DNA of 64,000 nt from Halosolutus amylolyticus (GCF_023566055.1 NZ_JALIQP010000003.1:248001-312000); one strand, 5' to 3'. Counted from the first letter of the stretch, positions 1 through 8,850 are shown. Translations and numbers: made by a program. The notes: generated by a model not told the origin, from the letters alone.

Positions 1-99
1 GACGCGATAGCGGAGTGGATGCCAGTCCCGTTCGATACTGTCTGCGTGCGTCGAGAGAGCGGTCCGCCGTCGACCTGCGCGCGTCGATCGCGGGGTTCA

Positions 100-177
100 G
101 ACGGACTACTGTAGTCAGTTTCGGTGCACCCCCAGGACGGTAGCGGTTGTACCGGTACTCCGGTACAGCGGACCGTC
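100..177 (-). repeat. Degenerate 78-bp copy of the stop-codon palindrome family (copy A)
   Basis: This imperfect palindrome lies directly behind the gatB stop codon (TGA on the minus strand at 178-180). Read in the gatB direction it runs from GACGGTCCGCTGTACCGG to CTACAGTAGTCCGTC and aligns base for base with the 80-bp copies at 7718 and 36016, with several substitutions and two bases lost. The left flank on the plus strand (97-99) is again TCA, so a coding-strand TGA sits at both ends. The central hairpin is decayed compared with the other copies, so this is probably the oldest insertion in the window. Confidence 0.75.
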
Positions 178-1674
178 TCAGCTTTCGAGTTCAGCGCGAA
201 ACAGCTGATTGACGTCGCCCGGATCGGCGCTGCCGCCGGTCTTTTGCATCACCTGGCCGACGAGGAAGTTGATCGCGCCGTCGTCGCCCGACTCGTAGTC
301 GTCGACGGCACCCGGGTTCTCGTCGATCGCCTCGACGACGGCCTGCTGGACCTCGTCCTCACCGGTCTTGCCCAGCCCCGCTTCCTCGACGATCGCGTCG
401 GGCGCGGTTCCGTCGTCGAGCATCGATCGGAGGACGGTCTCGCGGGCGTTTTTCGCCGTGATCTCGTCGTCGGCGACGAGTTCGACGAGCCGGGAGATTT
501 CGTCGAGTCGATCGTCGACGTCCGTAATTTCCATGTCGCGGTAGTTGAGTTCGCCCAGCAGGTTGTCCGCGACCCAGGTCGCCGCGAGGTCCGGATCGAA
601 CTCGCCCGCGACGTCCTCGTAGAAGTCCGCGACCTGCTTCGTGGAGGTGAGCTTCGAGGCGGCCTCCTCGCTCAGGCCGTACTCGTCCTGGAACCGCTCG
701 CGGCGAGCAGAGGGGAGTTCCGGGATCGCGATCTCGTCCTTCCAGCCCGAGACGCGAAGCGGCGGGAGGTCGGCCTCCTCGAAGTAGCGGTAGTCCTTCT
801 CCTCCTCTTTCGATCGCATCGAGACCGTGATCCCGCGGGACTCGTCCCAGTGGCGAGTCTCCTGTTCGACCGCGCGCCCGCGCTGGATCGCGTTCTTCTG
901 GCGGGTCTCCTCGTAGGCCAGCGCCTTCTGTGCGCCCTTGTGGCTCGAGATGTTCTTGACCTCGGTTCGGTTGGCCGCCGCGAGCGCCTCGGAACCGATC
1001 TCGTCGGTGTCGTCCCCGTCGATCTCGTCCGCAGGGACGATCGAGAGGTTGGCGTCGATCCGGAGGCTCCCGTCGCGTTCGGCGTCGAAGACGCCCAGGT
1101 ACTCGAGCACCTCCTCGAGTTCGGCGAGGAACGCCCGCACCTCGTCGGGACTGCGGAAGTCCGGTGCCGTGACGATCTCCATCAGCGGCGTCCCCGCACG
1201 GTTGTAGTCGACGAGAGTGTACTCCGCCGAGTCGATGCCGCCACCGCCGCCGACGTGCTGGAGGCTCCCCGGGTCCTCCTCCAGGTGGGCGCGCTCGATC
1301 GCGACGGTGCGGCGCTGGCCCTCGACGGACACCTCGAGTTCGCCGTCGGCGCAGATCGGTTCGTCGTACTGGGTGATCTGGAAGTTCTTGGGCAGGTCGG
1401 GGTAGTAGTAGTTCTTCCGGTGGAATCGGGTCTCCTCCGGGATGTCGGCGTCGATCGCCTTCCCGATCTTGACGGCGGCCTCGACGGCGGCCTCGTTGAG
1501 AACCGGGAGTGCGCCCGGCAGGCCGAGACAGACCGGGCAGACGTTCTCGTTCGGCTCGTCGGTCGCGTCGGTCGAGCAGCCACAGAAGATCTTCGTGTCG
1601 GTCTCCAGCTGGACGTGGACCTCGAGGCCGATGACGGTCACGAGGTCGCCCTGCTGGACGGTCTGGGCAGTCAT
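178..1674 (-). CDS. gatB: Asp-tRNA(Asn)/Glu-tRNA(Gln) amidotransferase subunit B
   Basis: This is the tRNA-binding and kinase subunit of the GatCAB amidotransferase, which converts misacylated Asp-tRNA(Asn) (and Glu-tRNA(Gln) where made) to the amide form in the cytoplasm. The 498-residue product has the family length. The N-terminus carries VIGLEVHVQL and zinc-type cysteines 31, 33, 46 and 49 (CGC...CPVC), then HRKNYYYPDLPKNFQITQYD, and a C-terminal YqeY-like tail ending with VGQVMQKTGG. The reading frame stays open 65 codons further upstream, but the extension is Arg-rich and unlike the family, so ATG at 1674 is chosen. gatA and gatC are not in the window. The stop codon abuts a degenerate copy of the 80-bp palindrome family. 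Confidence 0.97.
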   Translation of the reverse strand: MTAQTVQQGDLVTVIGLEVHVQLETDTKIFCGCSTDATDEPNENVCPVCLGLPGALPVLNEAAVEAAVKIGKAIDADIPEETRFHRKNYYYPDLPKNFQITQYDEPICADGELEVSVEGQRRTVAIERAHLEEDPGSLQHVGGGGGIDSAEYTLVDYNRAGTPLMEIVTAPDFRSPDEVRAFLAELEEVLEYLGVFDAERDGSLRIDANLSIVPADEIDGDDTDEIGSEALAAANRTEVKNISSHKGAQKALAYEETRQKNAIQRGRAVEQETRHWDESRGITVSMRSKEEEKDYRYFEEADLPPLRVSGWKDEIAIPELPSARRERFQDEYGLSEEAASKLTSTKQVADFYEDVAGEFDPDLAATWVADNLLGELNYRDMEITDVDDRLDEISRLVELVADDEITAKNARETVLRSMLDDGTAPDAIVEEAGLGKTGEDEVQQAVVEAIDENPGAVDDYESGDDGAINFLVGQVMQKTGGSADPGDVNQLFRAELES

Positions 1675-1880
1675 TGCACCTCGATTCGGGCCGGCGGGGG
1701 TAAAACGTAACGGGACGGCTCCGCCGTCGGTTCCGGCACGCGATCGCGCGTCACGGCCGTCGTATTTGCGCGTTCGACGATTCGCGCCGGGTTCGAGCGC
1801 CGATCGAGTGATGCCGAACGTACGGTGCCCGGAAATCGAGCGTCCGACCCGGATCCGTCCGGGTCCCACGCGTTACGTTC

Positions 1881-2360
1881 TCACTCGGTCGCAGTGTGGT
1901 CCGGTTCGATCTCCACGTCGGTCGTTCCGAAGGGTTCGAGGGGGTCCTCGAACGTCGCGGTCAGTTCGTTCTCCGGGAAGAACCCGATGATGCGGGCGGT
2001 TTCGTCGCCGCCGTTGTAGATCCCGTGCGGGGCCATCTCCGGAACCACGGCGCACTGTCCGGTCTCGAGATCGATCGTCTCGTCGCCGATCGTCGCCTCG
2101 ACCCGACCCGTGGTCACGACGAGCAGTTCCTCGTTGCTATCCCGGTGGGAGGGGAGGTAGTCGCCGGGTTCGATCTCGATACAGACGATAATCAGGTTCT
2201 CGGCGCCGGCGTCGACGCCGTTCGGCGCGCCGGGCGTCAGCGGGAAGTACCCGCGAAGCCGGGCGTGATCGTCGTGTTCCTGGTAGCAGTCAGTGCCCTC
2301 GAACTGGTACAGATCGACGGCGCGAGCGGTCTCAGTCCTGTCTTTCGATGTCGTAGCCAT
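1881..2360 (-). CDS. Cupin-domain protein
   Basis: A 159-residue single-domain cupin, presumably cytoplasmic because no signal peptide is present. The first cupin motif is visible as PSHRDSNEELLVVTTGRVEA (His72, Glu77/78) and the second around VVPEMAPHGIYNGG (His112), so a metal-binding beta barrel is likely. It resembles the small cupins found across haloarchaea, whose substrates are mostly unknown. The gene is monocistronic and is separated from gatB by about 200 bp. A T-rich promoter-like stretch lies about 50 nt upstream of the ATG. No enzymatic role can be assigned from the sequence. Confidence 0.85.
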   Translation of the reverse strand: MATTSKDRTETARAVDLYQFEGTDCYQEHDDHARLRGYFPLTPGAPNGVDAGAENLIIVCIEIEPGDYLPSHRDSNEELLVVTTGRVEATIGDETIDLETGQCAVVPEMAPHGIYNGGDETARIIGFFPENELTATFEDPLEPFGTTDVEIEPDHTATE

Positions 2361-2716
2361 GCTGTCTCACATCCTGCCTGATTGCGGGCCGTCCTGCGAG
2401 GGCGTGAAAAATACCTGCTCGATCGGGGCGGCCTGAATCGACTGCTAGAACGCCCGCTCGGAGCATAACGGTTTTTCACGCCGATCGGAGACACCGGCCG
2501 ATCGACAGGACCGGACCCCGTCGGAATCGCGGCCGGACGCGACGGAACCACGACTGGGGCCTCTCGACGGCTTCGCGCCGTGCCCGGGGGACTGCGGTAC
2601 GATCGCATTACTCCCCGACCGATCGCGTTACGGACTCGGTTACGCAGTTCCAGTCGTTACAACTGTCTCGTAGTTTTTTGATTCGCGAAATTGAACGAAA
2701 ACGCGAGGTGTGATAC
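2361..2716. other. Intergenic region with two divergent promoters
   Basis: About 356 bp lie between the cupin start and the symporter start. On the minus strand a T-rich box (GTATTTTTCA near 2405-2415) precedes the cupin. On the plus strand a T-rich stretch near 2672-2680 and GAGGTG at 2705-2710 precede the symporter ATG. Nothing else is recognisable; short open frames here have shadow-like Arg/Pro/Ser composition. Confidence 0.5.
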
Positions 2717-4042
2717 ATGGTACCTGATACCGCAACATCGGCGTGGCGACGCTACCGCGCGATCCCGATCGTCTACCGGATCGGCGCGGCGTTCGTGCTG
2801 GGATCGATCGTCGGCCTACTCGTCGGCGACGCCGCGACGGCGCTCCAGCCGCTGGGGGACATCTTCGTCAGGCTGCTTTCCATGATCGTCATCCCGATCG
2901 TCATCTTCACGCTGCTGATGGGGATCCGACGGATCACGCCCTCGACGCTCGGGAAGATCGGTGGGCAGGTCATCGCGCTGTACGCCGTCATGTCGGCGAT
3001 TGCGGTGTTTATCGGGCTGGCGGTGGCCAACCTGGTCAATCCGGGGTCGGGACTGACGCTGGCCGAGGACGTCGAGTTCGAGCCGGAGGAGACGCCGGAC
3101 TTCGTCGAGGTACTGATCGGCATCGTCCCGGAGAACCCGATCGGGGCGATGGCCGAAGGTGACGTGCTCGCGACGATCTTCTTCGTCATCGTCTTCGGCC
3201 TCGCGCTCCTCATGCTCGAGGAGAGCACCGAGGACGAGGCCGTTCGGCGCGGCGTCGAGTCGATTTTCGACATCGTCGAGGCCGGCACCGAGGCGCTGTT
3301 CAAGATCGTCTGGGGCATTATGGAGTACGGGGTCATCGGCGTCTTCGCGCTCATGGCCGCCGTCTTCGGCGAGGCCGGCATCGACGCGATCGTCCCCTTC
3401 GCGCTGTTGATCGGGACCCTGCTCGGTGCGATCCTGATCCACATCGGGGTCGTCTACCTCGGCGGACTCATCGTGGCGCTCACCCGCCAGTCGCCGGTCG
3501 CGTTCCTCACCGGGTCGAAGGACGCGATCGTGACGGCGCTCTCGATCCGGTCATCGAGCGGGACCTTGCCGGTGACGATGGCGAACGCCGACGACAACCT
3601 CCGGATCGACGAGGGCGTCTACGGCTTCTCGCTGCCGCTGGGCGCGACGATCAACATGGACGGGACGGCGATGTACCAGGGCGTCGTCGCGATCTTCGCG
3701 GCGAATCTCGTCGGCGTCCAGTTGACCATCGTCGAGCAGGTGACGGTCGTCCTCATCGCGGTGCTCGCGAGCATCGGTGCCGGGGGCGTCCCGGGAACGG
3801 GGCTGATCATGCTGACGCTGGTGTTGACCCAGCTCGGCCTCCCGCTCGAGGTAGTCGGCTTCGTCGCCGGCGTCGACCCGATCCTCGATCGGCTCCGGAC
3901 GATGACGAACGTGACGGGCGACCTCGCCGTCACCACGGTCGTCGCCCACTGGAACGACGCGATCGACTTCGGCGGTGGCTCGTGGATCGATCCGACTCGC
4001 GGGCTCGAGATCGGCAGCGGAACCGCCTCCAGCAGCGACTGA
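2717..4042 (+). CDS. Dicarboxylate/amino acid:cation symporter (DAACS/SLC1 family)
   Basis: This 441-residue polytopic membrane protein belongs to the glutamate/aspartate/C4-dicarboxylate:Na+ or H+ symporters (GltP/GltPh type). Family signatures are the serine-rich re-entrant loop IRSSSGTLPVTM (around residue 275), GATINMDGTAMYQG (around 310), GAGGVPGTGLIM (around 355) and the last helix region DRLRTMTNVTGDLAVTTVV. The loop between residues 115 and 135 is acidic, as usual in halophiles. GAGGTG a few bases upstream supports the ATG start. The gene is monocistronic and its TGA stop is the left flank of a perfect 80-bp palindromic element. Substrate (Asp, Glu or dicarboxylate) cannot be read from the sequence. 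Confidence 0.94.
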   Translation: MVPDTATSAWRRYRAIPIVYRIGAAFVLGSIVGLLVGDAATALQPLGDIFVRLLSMIVIPIVIFTLLMGIRRITPSTLGKIGGQVIALYAVMSAIAVFIGLAVANLVNPGSGLTLAEDVEFEPEETPDFVEVLIGIVPENPIGAMAEGDVLATIFFVIVFGLALLMLEESTEDEAVRRGVESIFDIVEAGTEALFKIVWGIMEYGVIGVFALMAAVFGEAGIDAIVPFALLIGTLLGAILIHIGVVYLGGLIVALTRQSPVAFLTGSKDAIVTALSIRSSSGTLPVTMANADDNLRIDEGVYGFSLPLGATINMDGTAMYQGVVAIFAANLVGVQLTIVEQVTVVLIAVLASIGAGGVPGTGLIMLTLVLTQLGLPLEVVGFVAGVDPILDRLRTMTNVTGDLAVTTVVAHWNDAIDFGGGSWIDPTRGLEIGSGTASSSD

Positions 4043-4122
4043 TACGGTTTACTGTACGTCAGTTCCGGCGCAACCGCCGCCCGGATCGCGGTTGCGCCGG
4101 TACATCGGTACAGCAATCCGTA
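4043..4122 (+). repeat. 80-bp stop-codon palindrome (copy B)
   Basis: This 80-bp imperfect inverted repeat runs from TACGGTTTACTGTACGTC to ATCGGTACAGCAATCCGTA. Its centre forms a strong hairpin with stem GGCGCAACCG/CGGTTGCGCC. It starts immediately after the symporter stop codon TGA (4040-4042) and is followed by another TGA (4123-4125), which looks like a 3-bp target duplication. It differs from the copy at 30581 by two bases and has the same orientation relative to the upstream gene. Confidence 0.9.
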
Positions 4123-4236
4123 TGAACCCGAGCGCCTCCGGGCGACGACCGATTCCGTTGCGACTCCGGGCGGCGAACGCCGCTCGATCACGGGCCGACG
4201 GGACAAAAGGGGATTACCGGGTGCAGTAGCGGCCGC

Positions 4237-5169
4237 CTAGCGCTCCGCGCGCGGGAGTTCCGCGGTGAGGTACTCGACGAACTTCTCCGGGTGTTCGGCG
4301 TGTGGCAACAGCGTCGAGTAGTCGATGACGACGAGATCCAGGTCGCCCGCGTCGGCGAGATTTCGCCCCTGCCTGAGCGGAATGAGTTCTGCGTCACGAC
4401 CCCAGACCAGCGTCGCCGGCGTCTCGAGGGCCGCCAGTTCCGTCTGGAGGTCGAAGTCCGGATCGAGCGTTCCCGACGCGAACGAGGCCGGCGCGTACCG
4501 GGCTCCCGGCTGGTGGGCGCTCCGCCACGCGTACTCGACCTCCGCCTCGTCGATCCGATCGGCGTCGTAGTAGCCGTCCCGATCGAAGAAGTACCGCATC
4601 GAGGGTTTGCTCGCCAGCAGGTTGAACAGCGTCGTTCCGACGATCGGCGTCCGGATGAGGGTTCGGAGCCACGGTCGCTCCGTGCTCGTCTCGTCGGTCG
4701 GACAGATCAGCACGAGGTGTTCGAAATCGGCCTCGTCGGCCGCGTCGACGACGAACGACCCGGTCAGCGAGGAGGCGACGACGATCGGTTCGTCGGTCAC
4801 GTCGCGGGCGAAGTCCCGGAGGAACTCTGCGTAGAGCGTGGGAGAGTAGACCAGTGGCGGCCGTTCTGACTGGCCGAATCCGGGGAGATCGACGGCGATC
4901 ACGTGGTAGTTCTCGGCGAGCAGTTCGAGGATCGGTTCGAACTCGTGGCTGCTCGCCCCAGCGTGGATGCTGTGACACAGCAGCATGTCCGGGTCGTTCG
5001 GATCCCCCGCGACGGTGTAGGAGACCTCGATCCCGCGCCACCGGTACGTGCGTTCGACGCCCGGCAGCGGGTTCTCGTACTCGCTCGCTCGACCCTTGAG
5101 GAGGCGATTCCCGAGGACGGCACCGCCGACGATCCCGGCGGCTGCACCGAGGACTGTGCGGGCGTTCAT
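4237..5169 (-). CDS. Alpha/beta-fold hydrolase
   Basis: The 310-residue product has an N-terminal hydrophobic/Gly-rich stretch (VLGAAAGIVGGAVLGNRLL) that may anchor it to the membrane. A canonical alpha/beta-hydrolase core follows: the oxyanion-type segment LLCHSIHAGASSHEFEP (around residue 85), VIAVDLPGFGQSERP (around 115), the nucleophile elbow VVASSLTGSF (around 150), where the family G-x-S-x-G appears as A-S-S-L-T, a late acid in LVWGRDAELIPL, and the His in LLPHAEHPEKF near the C-terminus. Most similar in style to haloalkane-dehalogenase/epoxide-hydrolase-like proteins of haloarchaea; the substrate is unknown. Monocistronic, ATG start. Confidence 0.88.
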   Translation of the reverse strand: MNARTVLGAAAGIVGGAVLGNRLLKGRASEYENPLPGVERTYRWRGIEVSYTVAGDPNDPDMLLCHSIHAGASSHEFEPILELLAENYHVIAVDLPGFGQSERPPLVYSPTLYAEFLRDFARDVTDEPIVVASSLTGSFVVDAADEADFEHLVLICPTDETSTERPWLRTLIRTPIVGTTLFNLLASKPSMRYFFDRDGYYDADRIDEAEVEYAWRSAHQPGARYAPASFASGTLDPDFDLQTELAALETPATLVWGRDAELIPLRQGRNLADAGDLDLVVIDYSTLLPHAEHPEKFVEYLTAELPRAER

Positions 5170-5319
5170 ACGGGACGTGTAGACCGCCGATCGTCTTATA
5201 CTGTCGGCCGGACGTCAGTGCGCGGGAGCGACGCGAGCGACGCCGCCGTCGGCGGTCGCCGTGTCGTCGGGCCGCGATCGCGAGCGGGCGACGCGGCGTC
5301 GGCGGTTCGGGAACACCCG

Positions 5320-6387
5320 TCAGGTCCCGTCCACGTCGAGGTCGTCGAGACACGCCTCGACGGGTTCGAGGAGATCGCTCGCGATCGTGTAGGGGTCCGT
5401 CTCGCCCGTTCGGACGCCCTCCGCGAGGTCGTCGATTCCGCCTTCGTCTTCGATCCGGCTCTCGAGCATGGCGTGGACGTCCTCGCGCAGGAGCGTCCGG
5501 ATCTCTTCGGCGTAGCGCTGGCGGGTCATCTCGGCGCGGGTGCCGGAGTCGACCAGGTACTGCTGGTGGGCCGCGAGGTCGTCGATGAACGCCTCGACGC
5601 CCTCGCCCTTCGTCGCGACGGTCTCGACGATCGGCGGAGTCCAGTCCTCGATCGCGTCGCCGTCGTCACCCCAGTCGGCACCGCCCGCGTCCATCGCGTC
5701 GGCGCCGTGATGGCCGGCGTCGCCGCCCATCCCCGGTCCTTCGCCGAGGTGGATCATGTCCCGGAGTTCCTGGACGGTTCGATCGGCGCCCGGTCGATCG
5801 GCCTTGTTGACGACGAAGACGTCGGCGATCTCGAGGATGCCGGCTTTCAGCGTCTGGATGTCGTCACCGGACCCGGGCGGGACGAGCACGGCGACGGTGT
5901 CGGCGGTCCGGACGATGTCGATCTCGTTCTGGCCCGCGCCGACGGTCTCGATGATGATCTTGTCCTTGCCGAAGGCGTCCATCGCCTTCACGGCGTCCGC
6001 CGTCGCGGTCGAGAGCCCGCCCAGCGTGCCGCGGGCGCTCATCGAGCGGACGAAGACGTCCATGTCGCCCACGGTGGAGGCCATCCGGATCCGGTCGCCC
6101 AGCACCGCGCCGCCGGTGAAGGGCGAGGAGGGGTCGATCGCGATGACGCCGACGGTCTCGCCCCGATCGCGGTAGGTCTCGGCCAGTTTGTCGACGAGCG
6201 TGGACTTGCCCGCGCCGGGGCTGCCCGTAATCCCGATCACGTCGGCCGCGCCCGTGTGGGCGTAGAGTTCGGAGACGAGGTCACGGTAGCCCGGCGATCG
6301 GTTCTCGATCTTCGAGATGACGCGGGCGAGCGCGCGGTGTTTCCCCGCGAGCAGGTCCTCGAGTAACGGTTCGTGCTCCGCGTTCAT
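5320..6387 (-). CDS. meaB: Methylmalonyl-CoA mutase-associated G-protein chaperone MeaB
   Basis: This P-loop GTPase (G3E/ArgK family) loads and protects adenosylcobalamin in methylmalonyl-CoA mutase, part of propionyl-CoA/succinyl-CoA interconversion. The 355-residue product shows Walker A GSPGAGKS (55-62), [22 protein letters not shown], the switch/base-specificity motif [14 protein letters not shown], and ETVGAGQNE. Compared with typical MeaB it carries a Gly/Asp/His-rich insertion (about residues 210-245, [20 protein letters not shown] onward) before PPIVETVA. The start codon overlaps the stop of the upstream mcmA2 by four bases (ATGA, 6384-6387), so the two are translationally coupled. 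Confidence 0.95.
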   Translation of the reverse strand: MNAEHEPLLEDLLAGKHRALARVISKIENRSPGYRDLVSELYAHTGAADVIGITGSPGAGKSTLVDKLAETYRDRGETVGVIAIDPSSPFTGGAVLGDRIRMASTVGDMDVFVRSMSARGTLGGLSTATADAVKAMDAFGKDKIIIETVGAGQNEIDIVRTADTVAVLVPPGSGDDIQTLKAGILEIADVFVVNKADRPGADRTVQELRDMIHLGEGPGMGGDAGHHGADAMDAGGADWGDDGDAIEDWTPPIVETVATKGEGVEAFIDDLAAHQQYLVDSGTRAEMTRQRYAEEIRTLLREDVHAMLESRIEDEGGIDDLAEGVRTGETDPYTIASDLLEPVEACLDDLDVDGT

Positions 6388-6800
6388 CGCTCGGGTGCGT
6401 TCTCGCGGACGAACTCGATCGTCTCCTCGATCGACGTGCCGGGGCCGAAGATCTCGGCGACCCCCAGTTCTTTGAGTTCGTCGCGGTCCTCGTCGGGGAT
6501 CACGCCCCCGGCGAGGACGAGGGTGTCCTCCTTCGCGCCGTACTCTTCGAGGCCGTCCATGATCTTCGGAACGAGCGTGTCGTGGGCCCCCGAGAGAATG
6601 GAGATGCCGAGGACGTCGACGTCCTCCTGGACGGCCGCCTGGACGATCTCCTCGGGTGCCTTGTGGAGGCCGGAGTAGATGACTTCGAACCCGGCGTCAC
6701 GGAACGCGCGGGCGATGACGTGGGCGCCCCGATCGTGACCGTCGAGGCCGACTTTGGCGACGAGACACCGGATCGACTCCTGCTCCTGTTCGCTGCTCAT
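6384..6800 (-). CDS. mcmA2: Methylmalonyl-CoA mutase, cobalamin-binding (C-terminal) subunit
   Basis: The 138-residue product is a stand-alone B12-binding domain. The base-off cobalamin motif DxHxxG is present as D20-G-H22-DR-G25, followed by [20 protein letters not shown] and [11 protein letters not shown], which line the nucleotide-tail pocket. In archaea the mutase is often split into a large catalytic subunit and this small subunit; the large subunit is not in the window. It is the first gene of a two-gene operon with meaB. The 242-bp divergent gap to the HD-domain gene must hold its promoter. Confidence 0.95.
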   Translation of the reverse strand: MSSEQEQESIRCLVAKVGLDGHDRGAHVIARAFRDAGFEVIYSGLHKAPEEIVQAAVQEDVDVLGISILSGAHDTLVPKIMDGLEEYGAKEDTLVLAGGVIPDEDRDELKELGVAEIFGPGTSIEETIEFVRENAPER

Positions 6801-7042
6801 ACACCTCCCTTCCCGTGCCGCCTGTTTGACTTTAACGGATATTGCCTAGACTTGCGTCGCGGTCGGTGCGGGTCGCGACGACGACGAACTGCCCACCGAT
6901 CGCGAAAACCGGACAGTTCCGGCGTCCGACACGGAGATCCGCGACACTGTCAGCGGGTCGCATTCCGAACCAAAGGCCTAAGAGCGAAACTAGCTTACAT
7001 TCTGGCAATGACTATCGTTCGTCTACTGCGGAGGGATCTCTC

Positions 7043-7717
7043 GTGGGCGTCGAAATAAAAGAAACCAGGGTACCAGACGCCGAATTCGAGGAGATGAAAG
7101 GATTCGTCTTCGAGTATCTCGCGGCCAGCGTCGAGAAGGAAGACGAGGGCGGCCGCATGCGCTGGTACCCGTGGCACTCCGCGGAGTACCGGCACAACCA
7201 CATCCTCAACGTGGTCAATCTCGCGGAGGAGATCGCTCGCGAGGAGGGCGCGGACGTCGACGTCACGCGGGTCGCCGCGCTCTTTCACGACGTCGCCAAA
7301 CTCGAGACGGACCAGGAACTCCACGCCGAGGCCGGCGCTCGCGTCGCCCGGGAGTACCTCGAATCCCGCGCAGAGTACCCCGAATCGTTCATCCAGCAGG
7401 TGTGTCGCGCGATCGAACACCACTCCTACCAGGGCGACCTGAACGACCTCTCACTCGAGACGCAGTCGCTCATCGAGGCCGACCTGCTCGACAAGGTCGG
7501 CGCGAACGGGACGGCCCTGATGCTGTTGCGCATGGGTTACGAGGCCCGCACCCACATGGACACCGACGAAATGGTCGATCGGGTCCTCGAACGCGGCTAC
7601 GACGCCGCCTCGCGCGTCCAGAGCGACACAGCCGAGAGCATCGCTCACCAGCGACTCAAGCGCGTGAAGTGGTTCCAGGAGTGGCTCGAGGACGAGATCG
7701 CCGCGATGGGGAACTGA
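7043..7717 (+). CDS. HD-domain metal-dependent phosphohydrolase
   Basis: A cytoplasmic HD-superfamily hydrolase. The HD signature appears as the first His in WHSAEYRHNHILNVVNLA, the metal pair in AALFHDVAKLE, a further His in CRAIEHHSYQG and an Asp in LIEADLLDKVGANG. The substrate is not evident (nucleotides or phosphomonoesters are usual). The frame is open upstream to 6842, but that stretch is Arg/Ser-rich; a GTG at 7043 preceded by GGAGG (7030-7034) gives a sensible 224-residue protein and is chosen here. The TGA stop abuts the 80-bp palindrome at 7718. Confidence 0.85.
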   Translation: MGVEIKETRVPDAEFEEMKGFVFEYLAASVEKEDEGGRMRWYPWHSAEYRHNHILNVVNLAEEIAREEGADVDVTRVAALFHDVAKLETDQELHAEAGARVAREYLESRAEYPESFIQQVCRAIEHHSYQGDLNDLSLETQSLIEADLLDKVGANGTALMLLRMGYEARTHMDTDEMVDRVLERGYDAASRVQSDTAESIAHQRLKRVKWFQEWLEDEIAAMGN

Positions 7718-7797
7718 TACGGATTGCTGTACCGATGTCCCGGCGCAACCGCCGCCCGGATCGCGGTTGCGCCGGAACTGACGTACAGTAAACCGTA
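7718..7797 (-). repeat. 80-bp stop-codon palindrome (copy C, inverted)
   Basis: The same 80-bp element as at 4043 but inverted: it runs from TACGGATTGCTGTACCGATG to TACAGTAAACCGTA with the same central GGCGCAACCG/CGGTTGCGCC hairpin. It begins directly after the HD-hydrolase stop codon (TGA, 7715-7717). Unlike the other copies the far flank is CTA (7798-7800), not TGA. Confidence 0.9.
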
Positions 7798-7929
7798 CTA
7801 GGCGCCCATCGGCGGTTTCCGACCGTTCGCTCCGAGAGCGACGGCGTCACGGACCTGCATCCAGTCACGTCCGCGGATCGATCGATCCTCATTCGGGACG
7901 GCAACGGCGTCGTTAGCCGATTGAGACCC

Positions 7930-8610
7930 TCAGAAGATACCGAGAGCGCCGACGGCGAGAAAGAGCAGGCCGAACCCGGCCAGCACGACGGCGCTCAGGG
8001 CGGCGACGATCGGCGCGAAGGCGTCGACCCGCCGCCCTGCGGCGACCAGCGCGGCGGGGTAGGCGACGATCCAGAGCGCGATGCCGCCGAAGAATCCCAG
8101 CAGCAGGGCCGGCGAACCGGTCTGGACGACGAGCGCTCCCTCGAGGACCGTCCCCGCGCCCGGCACGTGCGAGAAGACGTCGAGGCTGCCCGACTGGAGC
8201 AACCCGACGCCGACGGTGAGCCAGAACCCGATCTGGTAGGGGTTCGTCAGCGCGAGCACGAACGTCTTGCGAAAGCCTTTCGACTCGCCGCGGCCGCCGT
8301 CCGTGAACGAGGCCGCCGATCGGGCCTCCTCGATCGCGCCGACGGCGAAGTAACACATCAGGAGTCCGCCGGCGAAATAGAGGACCGGCCGGACCGCCGG
8401 GTACTGGTCGATGATCGCGACGATGCCGGCGAGCGCGAGGGCGAAGAAGACGACGTCGGCGACCATCGCGCCGAGGCCGGCCCAGAAGCCGGCCGTCCAG
8501 CCGCGGACGACGCTCTCCTCGGCGATAATGGCGTTCATCGGTCCTGGCGGCGCGGCGAGGGCCACGCCGAAGACGATGCCGGCGAGTGCCGTGACGATCG
8601 CGCTGGTCAC
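7930..8610 (-). CDS. LysE-family (RhtB-like) amino-acid exporter
   Basis: This is a 226-residue membrane protein with about six hydrophobic segments. It begins with the LysE signature GVALAAPPGPMNAIIAEESVVRGWTAGFWAGLGAMVADVVFF and contains LALTNPYQIGFWLTVG in the second half. The family exports basic or neutral amino acids by proton antiport. The frame is open 49 codons upstream to 8757, but the extension is hydrophilic and Arg/Pro-rich, so the GTG at 8610 is chosen because it places the first helix at the N-terminus. Substrate unknown; monocistronic. Confidence 0.85.
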   Translation of the reverse strand: MTSAIVTALAGIVFGVALAAPPGPMNAIIAEESVVRGWTAGFWAGLGAMVADVVFFALALAGIVAIIDQYPAVRPVLYFAGGLLMCYFAVGAIEEARSAASFTDGGRGESKGFRKTFVLALTNPYQIGFWLTVGVGLLQSGSLDVFSHVPGAGTVLEGALVVQTGSPALLLGFFGGIALWIVAYPAALVAAGRRVDAFAPIVAALSAVVLAGFGLLFLAVGALGIF

Positions 8611-8745
8611 TGGTAGTCGATATCGAGTCGGGGGAGAAAAGCGCACTGGCTTCGGCAGCGCGAGCCACGGATCGGCGTCGCCCCGTCCGCCCGGTGTCGA
8701 TCGCCGGATCGCCGGACCTATTTCGAGTGCCGACGTACGGCGGGT

Positions 8746-8850
8746 ATGGCCGAGCATCGAATCGCCGGTGTGACGTCGTCGAGGCCGCTCGCCGAATTCG
8801 ACGACGTCTCGACCGGAGCGCGACGACGGATCGAGGCGGAGCGACGATGA
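8746..8850 (+). CDS. Short ORF coupled to the first TlpA-like gene (possible leader peptide)
   Basis: A 34-codon ORF starts at ATG 8746, about 25 nt downstream of a CTATTTCG box, and its TGA overlaps the ATG of the following lipoprotein gene (ATGA, 8847-8850). The peptide is charged and ends in a run of Arg and Glu. It may serve only to couple translation. A similar arrangement precedes the paralogous gene at 10385. Chance occurrence in GC-rich DNA cannot be excluded. Confidence 0.3.
   Translation: MAEHRIAGVTSSRPLAEFDDVSTGARRRIEAERR

Noticed and set aside
124-1710. Long open frame (528 codons) opposite gatB
   Set aside because: It is the antisense of gatB with shadow-type composition (runs of Asp/Val/Leu/Arg) and no recognisable domain; gatB is unambiguous.
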